Assembly: GCA_011777135.1 (NCBI GenBank)
Contig: JAABVY010000364.1
Location: 1-11,626 of the forward strand
Direction: 5' to 3'
Origin: Candidatus Zixiibacteriota bacterium
GTDB taxonomy: Bacteria > Zixibacteria > MSB-5A5 > JAABVY01
DNA length: 11,626 nucleotides
Position numbers and translations under genes: made by a program. This document shows, piece after piece, positions 6,870 to 11,626 of this stretch. Numbering within the stretch: the first letter of the stretch is position 1; each line of letters starts with the position of its first letter. A model generated the notes under the pieces. That model worked only from the letters and a program-made list of their open reading frames with translations. It made no database searches and had not been told where the DNA came from.

Positions 6870-7292
6870 CATATTTTTCTTGATAACCGAAAGATCCTGC
6901 AGAAGCGAATTGTGTTTATTTTCGTCTTTCAGGAGATAATGCAGAAAATATTCCGGTACAACCAGTTTGCGGCCCTTCAGGCCCTCCAGAGACTTTTCCG
7001 CCATTTCAATCGTTTTTTCCTCTATACGGATATGGTTTTCCACTTCGGTCCAGACCTTTTCCAGGTCCTCGGGGGTTATGGCGATCGATTCCTCGGTCAT
7101 TGAACGGGCAATGAATTCCTGCACCCTGTGATGCATCTGCGAATCATGCTGGATGATTTCCATCACCATACGAATAAGCGGATTATCGGTCTTTTCGATG
7201 ATTTTACCGGTTGATGATACAGCTGAATCCTCGATTGCCTGCCAGCGTTTCATATTCTTGACAATCTCTTCCATCAATTCCTTGGTGGACAT
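6852..7292 (-). CDS. Unrecognised all-helical protein, possibly a divergent ferritin-like metal protein
   Basis: I do not recognise this 146-residue protein. It is predicted to be nearly all helix, soluble, with no signal peptide and no cysteine. Four helical blocks can be drawn (about 3-35, 37-64, 74-104, 112-138), the order of a four-helix bundle. Candidate metal ligands fall one cluster per helix: E21; H49, D50, H54 and H55 (QHDSQMHH); E85, H87, E91 and E92 (ENHIRIEE); and D123, E124 and H127 (KDENKH). Only the last matches the ferritin ExxH pattern. The start at 7292 has a strong GAGGAGG site upstream. Its terminator overlaps its own stop, so it is a single-gene unit. The upstream region has a CRP/FNR-type dyad. 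Its place beside ferritin and the erythrins suggests an iron or oxygen role; this is inference. Confidence 0.75.
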   Translation of the reverse strand: MSTKELMEEIVKNMKRWQAIEDSAVSSTGKIIEKTDNPLIRMVMEIIQHDSQMHHRVQEFIARSMTEESIAITPEDLEKVWTEVENHIRIEEKTIEMAEKSLEGLKGRKLVVPEYFLHYLLKDENKHNSLLQDLSVIKKNMYPYGS

Positions 7293-7398
7293 CTTTTCCT
7301 CCTCAATACTTCTGTTATGATTTGTTATTTACTCTTTTAAGCCCTTTTATTTTTCCGGATGGGTCCGTTTTTGGCCCAATCAGGGAATCCTAAAAAGC

Positions 7399-7414
7399 TG
7401 TGAAATATATCACA
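7399..7414. promoter_or_regulatory. CRP/FNR-superfamily operator-like dyad
   Basis: TGTGA, six bases (aatata), TCACA: a perfect inverted repeat with the half-sites and spacing of CRP. It also matches the GTGA-N6-TCAC core reported for HcpR, a CRP/FNR-family nitrosative-stress regulator of anaerobes. It lies 107 bp from the start of the 146-aa gene and 243 bp from the CDGSH start, so it more likely serves the leftward gene. The binding protein is unknown. Confidence 0.5.
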
Positions 7415-7597
7415 TAATCCCGTAAAAATCAAGGCCTGAAAACCTGCTCCGGCAATTTCAGATTTGGCTTTAGCATTCCCTCCAGCATGCGTTAATTTTC
7501 TATTCTTGGTAGAACACGACATTTTGAAAATGGTTCGGGGCTTGTATTAAAATTCATATATTTCACGGAATAAGCGGTAGAATCCTGATTTCTATAT

Positions 7598-7627
7598 TTG
7601 TACTGATCTCTATTCATTATATATTAT
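7598..7627 (+). promoter_or_regulatory. Candidate promoter of the CDGSH gene
   Basis: TTGTAC (7598-7603) followed by an AT-rich stretch offering TATATT (7620-7625, 16-bp spacer) or TATTAT (7622-7627, 18-bp spacer). This would place the transcript start about 25 bases before the ATG, leaving room for the GGGAGG ribosome site at 7648-7653. Confidence 0.45.
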
Positions 7628-7657
7628 ACCGAACAGCTATTTATTAAGGGAGGATAC

Positions 7658-7927
7658 ATGAATAAGCCCAAGATTTCAGGCTTGGAGCCAAATCAGATTG
7701 AACTGGAACCGAAAACTTATTACTGGTGTGCCTGCGGGCATTCAAAAAACCAACCTATGTGCGACGGCTCTCATAATGACAGCGGCACAGGAATAACCCC
7801 AATAAAATTCGAAGTGGCGGAGAAAAAAGAGGTCTGGCTCTGCATGTGCAAGCATACCGGAAATCCGCCCTATTGCGATGGTATGCATTGCAGCCTGGAA
7901 GAGTATAAGGGCAGCTCGTCCAGTTGA
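7658..7927 (+). CDS. Iron-sulfur protein with two CDGSH motifs
   Basis: Small soluble protein of 89 residues with two copies of the CDGSH (mitoNEET-type) motif C-x-C-x2-(S/T)-x3-P-x-C-D-G-x-H. The first is CACGHSKNQPMCDGSH, the second CMCKHTGNPPYCDGMH. Each provides three cysteines and one histidine for a redox-active, acid-labile [2Fe-2S] cluster, so a monomer should hold two clusters. The second motif has Met in place of Ser. There is no transmembrane anchor, as is usual in bacteria. The ATG at 7658 has GGGAGG four bases upstream. It is transcribed away from the iron/oxygen island, and a terminator appears to overlap its end. The role is probably electron transfer, cluster transfer or redox sensing; the partner is unknown. 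Confidence 0.93.
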   Translation: MNKPKISGLEPNQIELEPKTYYWCACGHSKNQPMCDGSHNDSGTGITPIKFEVAEKKEVWLCMCKHTGNPPYCDGMHCSLEEYKGSSSS

Positions 7928-7946
7928 AAACCGACAGCTCTTTTTT
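7913..7946 (+). terminator. Probable terminator overlapping the end of the CDGSH gene
   Basis: Interrupted stem: AGCT (7913-7916) with AGCT (7936-7939), GTC (7918-7920) with GAC (7933-7935), and GTT (7923-7925) with AAC (7929-7931). A run of six T follows (7941-7946). The bulges weaken the stem, so confidence is moderate. Confidence 0.45.
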
Positions 7947-8483
7947 AACTTCCCGGTAATATTAAATAAATGGAAGTCATAATCATCTGTCGAGTTTCAA
8001 TCCCACTACTGTCCTTGCTAGAGATATGACCAGATTCCCATTAATTCCTGATATTCCCCTTAAGTAATCAAAATAAAAAAAATAGGTACTGCGTGGTTTA
8101 TAGAAATCTCTCCCTTGATACGTACTTTATTTAATTTGATGGTAGAATAGCAATGGTTAATAATTTGAGCATTTTGAAGTAATCAATCCCTCAGATTACC
8201 TCAGCTGGACTGCTTTCCGAGCGCTTCATTCAGCAGCAGCATGGAAAAACAGCTCCTCGGGAATCTGAATGAATCATGCGGCTGGAATCTGGCCGCAAAA
8301 GCGAAAAGTAATTTGAAGTCAGCATCAAATACTACGCTTTTGGTCTTACAAATTAACTGAGTAACAAACATGCTTCCCCCTTATGGGAAGCACAAATGCA
8401 TTCTCGTGCGGAATGATCTGCGCTGTAGATGCAAGATGTCCCGCACCGCAAAATGCATCAAACGCAAGGTACAGGGAAGTAAT
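7947..8483. other. Long intergenic region between the CDGSH and dockerin genes
   Basis: About 540 bp, AT-rich, without a convincing intact gene. It has an imperfect 10-bp hairpin at 8175-8203 (TGAaGTAATC / GATTACcTCA, 9-base loop). AAGTAATCAA occurs directly twice, at 8062-8071 and 8177-8186. At 8241-8342 there is a possible remnant of a helix-turn-helix coding end, listed separately. The frame of the dockerin gene extends back to 8370, but this part is Arg/Lys/Cys-rich, unlike a signal sequence, and is taken as untranslated. Confidence 0.5.
8178..8342 (+). pseudogene. Possible decayed C-terminus of a Fis-type helix-turn-helix (NtrC-family) gene
   Basis: The open frame from 8178 to the TGA at 8360-8362 region includes, from the ATG at 8241, the words QLLGNLNESCGWNLAAKAK and then NTTLLVL. 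These resemble the Fis-type DNA-binding end of sigma-54 activators, which typically reads L..ALE.CGWN.A.AAR.LG..R.TL...L. Two extra residues sit between the helices and the recognition helix is poor. There is no AAA+ domain upstream and no clear ribosome site. It is either a remnant of a lost regulator gene or chance resemblance in a short frame. Confidence 0.22.
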
Positions 8484-9110
8484 ATGCATAACAGAGAGTT
8501 ATTTCCGTGGGGCTTATCAGGGACAATTGCGGCCCTCTCTATTATCGTAATTGTATTCATTATCATCCCATTGCAGCCTGAGAGCAATCTGACAGCAGCT
8601 CCTTCTAATGCAGGCGCGTCTGTGAGATTGACATGGACTGCGCCCGGTGATGATGGAAATGTGGGGCAGGCCAGTGTCTACGATCTCCGCTATTCTCTTG
8701 ATTCGCTCACTGATGAGAACTGGAATGCCGCGACACAGGTCGAAAATGAGACTTCTCCAAAACCTTCCGGGCAGGAAGAGGTTTTGATTGTGAGCGGACT
8801 GGAACAGGGCACAAAATACTTCTTTGCCCTTAAAAGTGCGGATGAGGCCCAGAATTGGTCTAATATGTCAAATGTGGTCAGCATAACGGCCAATAGCACA
8901 TATATATGCGGCGATGTAAGCGGAGATGGAATAACTAATATGACGGATGCTATTACGATTGTCAATTATGTTTACCTGGATGGAGAAATTTTTGTGCCTT
9001 TTGAATACTGTGATGTCAATTGCGACACTGCAGTCAATGTTTCCGATGCAGTCAGTATATCAAATTATATTTTCAATCAAGGAACGGCACCATGTGATTG
9101 TGACTTTTGA
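8484..9110 (+). CDS. Membrane-anchored FN3 plus dockerin-repeat protein
   Basis: Exported protein of 208 residues from the preferred start. N-terminal signal anchor or uncleaved signal at about 9-30 (WGLSGTIAALSIIVIVFIIIPL region). A fibronectin type III domain follows at about 35-135, with the usual WTAPGDDG, YDLRYS, L..GT.Y.FALK and WS..SN words. A dockerin type I pair occupies about 143-208. Repeat 1 has the calcium loop D144, S146, D148, D155; repeat 2 has D177, N179, D181, D188 but has lost the loop glycine. Six cysteines lie in the dockerin part. The ATG at 8484 has AGGGA six bases upstream and directly precedes the hydrophobic segment; the longer frame from 8370 would bury that segment. 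A cell-surface or periplasmic binding role is likely. No cohesin is in the window, and the ligand is unknown. Confidence 0.85.
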   Translation: MHNRELFPWGLSGTIAALSIIVIVFIIIPLQPESNLTAAPSNAGASVRLTWTAPGDDGNVGQASVYDLRYSLDSLTDENWNAATQVENETSPKPSGQEEVLIVSGLEQGTKYFFALKSADEAQNWSNMSNVVSITANSTYICGDVSGDGITNMTDAITIVNYVYLDGEIFVPFEYCDVNCDTAVNVSDAVSISNYIFNQGTAPCDCDF

Positions 9111-9139
9111 GGATATCGAAGAATACTATTTCCAATAAT

Positions 9140-9173
9140 AAGATAAGCTCGGATATTGTATCAGTCTTATCTT
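9140..9173. terminator. Shared hairpin between convergent genes
   Basis: AAGATAAG (9140-9147) pairs with CTTATCTT (9166-9173), with a further GATA/TATC pairing (9152-9155 with 9159-9162) in the loop. It lies in the 63-bp gap between the dockerin gene and the cystathionine gamma-lyase gene. It has T-rich sequence after the stem on the plus strand and TTATTATTGG on the minus, so it could stop both. The stem is AT-rich and therefore modest. Confidence 0.5.
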
Positions 9174-10334
9174 TTAAATGGCTTTCAGGGATTGAGTGAG
9201 ATCGTCCAGAAGGTCATCTATATTTTCGATGCCCACGGATGTTCGTATCAATGAATCTTTGATGCCGGTTTTCTCGCGTTCTTCCGGTGGAATTGAGGAG
9301 TGGGTCATAAGCGCAGGCAATTCCACCAGTGACTCCACACAACCCAGCGATTCTGCCAAAGTGAAAAGCTTCAACCCCTCGACAAATGCCCGTGCCCGTT
9401 CGAGATCGGTCTTGAGCTCGAATGAGACCATTCCGCCATAACCGCTCATCTGTTTTTTTGCGAGTTGATGCTGTGGATGGCTTTCCAGGCCGGGATAGAA
9501 TACGCGCTCTATCTTATCATGGTTTTCAAGATATCTGGCTATTGCCAGGGCGTTCTTTTCATGCCGTTCCATACGAAGTGAGAGGGTTTTTGTGCCGCGC
9601 AGGATCATATAGCTGTCGAAGGGTGAAAGTATGGCCCCGGCGGCATTCTGGTTAAAACGGATTTTATCATGAATATGATCGTCGGAAGTCACCACCGCCC
9701 CGCCCACAGAATCGGAATGGCCGTTGAGATATTTGGTCGTGCTGTGCACTACCAGGTCGGCTCCCAGATCGAGCGGGAGCTGGAAGTAGGGCGTCATAAA
9801 GGTATTGTCAACCGCAAGAAAAATCTTTTTATCCCAGGCAATCGAGGCAATACTCCTTATATCACACATTTTCAATAGCGGATTAGTAGGTGTTTCGAGC
9901 CAGATCAAGCGCGTTTTGCCTTTCACAGCATCGGCAATATTCTCCGCCTTTCGAGCATCTACATAGCTGACATCAATATTGAAATTTTCCTTGAACAGCA
10001 TTGTAAAAAGCCGCCTCGTGCCGCCATAAAGATCGTCGAATGCTATCATGTGATCCCCGGCTTTCATGAGGCTGAGAATAACTGTGGCTGTGGCAGCGAG
10101 TCCGGAGGCAAAGGCAATGCCGTATTTACCGTTTTCCAATGATGCCAGTCGCTTTTCAAGGGCGTCACGAGTTGGATTAGCCGAACGTGAATACTCATAT
10201 CCTTTGGGCGGCTCGTCGATTTTGTTGCGTGCAAATGTCGAGGTTAGATGTATTGGAGAGACAACATCTCCGCTGCCCCCCTCGGAAAGATTCGGTTCTT
10301 CACCGATATGCAATGCTCTGGTTTCAAATTTCAT
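9174..10334 (-). CDS. cgl: Cystathionine gamma-lyase (PLP enzyme, Cys/Met metabolism family)
   Basis: Cytoplasmic PLP enzyme that cleaves cystathionine to cysteine, 2-oxobutyrate and ammonia, and can release H2S from cysteine. 386 residues, full length. Seen: the YEYSRSANPTRDALEKRLA segment (46-64) with Y46 and R50; the cofactor-binding D176 (AVDNTF); the PLP lysine K201 in VHSTTKYLNGHSDSVGG; and the substrate-carboxylate arginine R364 (SLIRTSVG). The segment ESLVELPALMTH (334-345) matches eukaryotic-type gamma-lyase. The glutamate there (E334) is the residue that separates gamma-lyase from beta-lyase and gamma-synthase. Its start overlaps the stop of the beta-synthase gene by four bases (ATGA), with GGAG seven bases ahead, so the two are translationally coupled. 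Cystathionine gamma-synthase activity cannot be excluded by sequence alone, but the operon partner favours the lyase. Confidence 0.9.
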   Translation of the reverse strand: MKFETRALHIGEEPNLSEGGSGDVVSPIHLTSTFARNKIDEPPKGYEYSRSANPTRDALEKRLASLENGKYGIAFASGLAATATVILSLMKAGDHMIAFDDLYGGTRRLFTMLFKENFNIDVSYVDARKAENIADAVKGKTRLIWLETPTNPLLKMCDIRSIASIAWDKKIFLAVDNTFMTPYFQLPLDLGADLVVHSTTKYLNGHSDSVGGAVVTSDDHIHDKIRFNQNAAGAILSPFDSYMILRGTKTLSLRMERHEKNALAIARYLENHDKIERVFYPGLESHPQHQLAKKQMSGYGGMVSFELKTDLERARAFVEGLKLFTLAESLGCVESLVELPALMTHSSIPPEEREKTGIKDSLIRTSVGIENIDDLLDDLTQSLKAI

Positions 10335-11320
10335 CGCCGATCTCCATTCAGGAAGCCATGCTCACGCATCCAGTTGTCGTTATAAATTTTACTCAGGTAG
10401 CGCGAGCCATGATCGGGTAAAATCGTGACGATATTCTGTCCCGCTTTGGCCATTTCCTCGGCCACTTTTAATGCTACCCAGACCGCGCTTCCCGATGATC
10501 CTCCGGCAAAGAGTCCCTCCTCGCGAGCCAGCCTCCGTGCCGTTATGAACGAATCTTTGTCTGTGACCTGAATTATATCATCGATCATGCTGAAGTCAAC
10601 AGCTTTGACCAGATAATCCTCGCCGATACCTTCGACCTTATAGACATGCGGCTTCCCGATATCGCCGGTCGTGAAATAGTTGTAAAAAACCGAGCCCTCG
10701 GGATCGACGGCAATGATTTTTATATCGGGATTCTTTTCTTTCAGGAATTTCGCCGCACCGCTCAGGGTCCCGCCGGTGCCGATTCCGGCCACAAAGTAAT
10801 CGAGATTGCCGTCGGTCTGCTCCCAGATTTCCGGTCCCGTGGTTCTGTAATGCGCCTCAATATTTTTTGGATTGTTGTACTGGTCCGGATAGAACGAATT
10901 GGGCGTTTCCTCGGCGATTCTGCGCGCCACACTGTAATAGCTTTCCGGCGATTCGGCCGGAACATCGGTGGGAGTAACAATGACCTCCGCACCATATGCA
11001 CGCATCAGGTTTATCTTCTCTTCGCTCATCTTGTCCGGAATTGTGATGATACACCTGTAACCCTTGATCGCGGCAATCATTGCCAGGGCCGAGCCGGTAT
11101 TCCCGGAGGAATTCTCGACAATCGTGCCGCCCGGTTTGAGAAGCCCGCGTTTTTCGGCGTCCTCGATAATGTAGGCGGCCATACGATCCTTTACTGAACC
11201 GGTAATATTGTAGTATTCCAGTTTTGCGAGAACATTGACACCCGAACCGTTGACCATGGATTTCAGGCGCACCAGGGGAGTCTGGCCGATCATTTTCAGG
11301 GGATCATCGCTGATTTTCAT
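10331..11320 (-). CDS. cbs: Cystathionine beta-synthase, catalytic core only
   Basis: PLP enzyme that joins homocysteine and serine (or cysteine) to cystathionine, giving water or H2S. 329 residues, fold type II. Seen: GQTPLVRL (12-19); the PLP lysine K44 in NITGSVKDR; the asparagine loop SSGNTG (71-76); the phosphate-binding loop GIGTGGT; the VDPEGS word; and the C-terminal NDNWMREHGFL. The DQYNNPKNIEAHYRTT stretch and this ending mark cystathionine beta-synthase rather than plain O-acetylserine sulfhydrylase. It lacks both the N-terminal haem-binding segment and the C-terminal CBS (Bateman) regulatory pair of the human enzyme, so it should be unregulated by S-adenosylmethionine. The ATG at 11320 has GAGGT six bases upstream. 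It is first in a two-gene operon with the gamma-lyase. Some sulfhydrylase activity is possible. Confidence 0.9.
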   Translation of the reverse strand: MKISDDPLKMIGQTPLVRLKSMVNGSGVNVLAKLEYYNITGSVKDRMAAYIIEDAEKRGLLKPGGTIVENSSGNTGSALAMIAAIKGYRCIITIPDKMSEEKINLMRAYGAEVIVTPTDVPAESPESYYSVARRIAEETPNSFYPDQYNNPKNIEAHYRTTGPEIWEQTDGNLDYFVAGIGTGGTLSGAAKFLKEKNPDIKIIAVDPEGSVFYNYFTTGDIGKPHVYKVEGIGEDYLVKAVDFSMIDDIIQVTDKDSFITARRLAREEGLFAGGSSGSAVWVALKVAEEMAKAGQNIVTILPDHGSRYLSKIYNDNWMREHGFLNGDRR

Positions 11321-11626
11321 CTTATTACCTCACAACTTCCGGTTTTATTCTCGATGATTGCAATTATCTATTAAACAGGACTTTTTCTATCGCACATGCA
11401 CTTATAACACATTTGGATTATTGAAGTGCCGTAAATTTTGCAAAAATATGCATATTTGATCTATTTTCTCGCTGATTTTTTAAATGGCCGGGCCAACCGG
11501 CGGTCGGCTGAATTTTCAGGGCACGCATGCACAACCGATTGGCCCGCTTGCATCTGACTGTTGCTGAAAAACCTTCAGTTATTCTGCGATGATATTAGAG
11601 TGCAAATTATTTGCCAGGGGAAGGGG
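11321..11626. other. Upstream region of the transsulfuration operon
   Basis: About 300 bp with no gene seen. It contains a perfect 14-bp AT-rich palindrome AAATATGCATATTT (11444-11457) and the GC-rich inverted repeat at 11489-11546. A -10-like TTATAA is present on the minus strand near 11402-11407, but no good -35 could be paired with it, so the promoter is not placed. The right edge is cut by the window. Confidence 0.5.
11489..11546. repeat. GC-rich imperfect inverted repeat
   Basis: Arms CGGGCCAAcCGG (11489-11500) and CCGaTTGGCCCG (11535-11546) pair at 11 of 12 positions across a 34-base spacer. The spacer contains a further small hairpin (CTGA...TCAG, 11508-11519). It stands out as GC-rich in an AT-rich intergenic stretch, about 170 bp upstream of the cystathionine beta-synthase start. 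It could be the terminator or 3' structure of a gene beyond the window, a leader element of the operon, or an intergenic repeat. Confidence 0.5.

Larger units (their letters stand above)
7293..7657. other. Divergent intergenic regulatory region
   Basis: 365 bp between the leftward 146-aa gene and the rightward CDGSH gene. It contains the TGTGA-N6-TCACA dyad at 7399-7414 and a candidate promoter for the CDGSH gene at 7598-7627. A 61-codon frame on the minus strand (7337-7522) has no ribosome site and no recognisable features. No RNA gene was recognised. Confidence 0.6.

Noticed and set aside
7356..7371. Small hairpin CGGA-TGGG-TCCG followed by T5 on the plus strand
   Set aside because: Only a 4-bp stem and no plus-strand gene ends there.
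7337..7522. 61-codon minus-strand frame upstream of the 146-aa gene
   Set aside because: No Shine-Dalgarno, no recognisable motif, and it covers the CRP/FNR-type dyad; more likely non-coding.
7995..8005. GTTTCAATCCC, which resembles the start of a common CRISPR repeat
   Set aside because: Single copy, no second repeat or spacer pattern, no cas gene in the window.
8370..8483. N-terminal extension of the dockerin protein
   Set aside because: It would place 38 basic, cysteine-containing residues before the signal anchor; the ATG at 8484 has a better ribosome site and a normal signal position.
10646..11197. 183-codon plus-strand frame inside the cystathionine beta-synthase gene
   Set aside because: Antisense to conserved PLP-enzyme motifs; no recognisable domain.
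11444..11457. Perfect palindrome AAATATGCATATTT
   Set aside because: Made almost wholly of A and T around GC, so it can arise by chance in this AT-rich stretch; recorded but not called as an operator.

Overview
The window reads as a piece of chromosome from an uncultured or little-studied anaerobic or microaerophilic bacterium. The grounds are a flavodiiron protein, several rubrerythrin-type proteins and a ferritin clustered together, and an FN3 plus dockerin-repeat secreted protein. The dockerin wording (GDVSGDG...N..DA..I.NY) is common in FCB-group and candidate-phylum genomes such as Zixibacteria. That placement is inference and rests on one gene. No phage, transposase, tRNA, rRNA or CRISPR array is visible.

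Layout. (1) 2-2425, plus strand: the C-terminal three quarters of an RND multidrug-efflux permease, cut by the window edge. (2) 2457-2912, minus: a GyrI-like small-molecule-binding protein. (3) 3181-7292, minus: an iron/oxygen-defence island. In transcription order it holds an unrecognised helical protein (146 aa) with its own terminator, a bacterial ferritin with an operator-like palindrome upstream and a terminator downstream, three different rubrerythrin-like diiron proteins without rubredoxin domains, and a class A flavodiiron protein. An unusual double hairpin lies just before the flavodiiron gene. (4) 7293-7657: a divergent regulatory region with a perfect TGTGA-N6-TCACA dyad of the CRP/FNR/HcpR type. 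(5) 7658-7927, plus: a protein with two CDGSH iron-sulfur motifs. (6) 7928-8483: a long non-coding stretch that may hold the decayed end of a Fis-type helix-turn-helix gene. (7) 8484-9110, plus: a membrane-anchored FN3-dockerin protein. (8) 9174-11320, minus: a two-gene operon with a 4-bp overlap, cystathionine beta-synthase then cystathionine gamma-lyase, i.e. reverse transsulfuration. (9) 11321-11626: upstream region of that operon, with a GC-rich imperfect inverted repeat.

How the genes fit together. The flavodiiron protein would reduce O2 or NO to water or N2O. The rubrerythrin-like proteins would remove peroxide, ferritin would store the iron, and the CDGSH protein would carry or sense [2Fe-2S] or redox state. 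The CBS/CGL pair makes cysteine and can release H2S, which fits the same stress theme, although it is a separate transcription unit. No rubredoxin or NAD(P)H:rubredoxin reductase is in the window, so the electron donor of the island is not visible. Several start codons were moved inward from the longest reading frame because a clear Shine-Dalgarno sits at the inner start, or because the extension would read through a terminator or hairpin.
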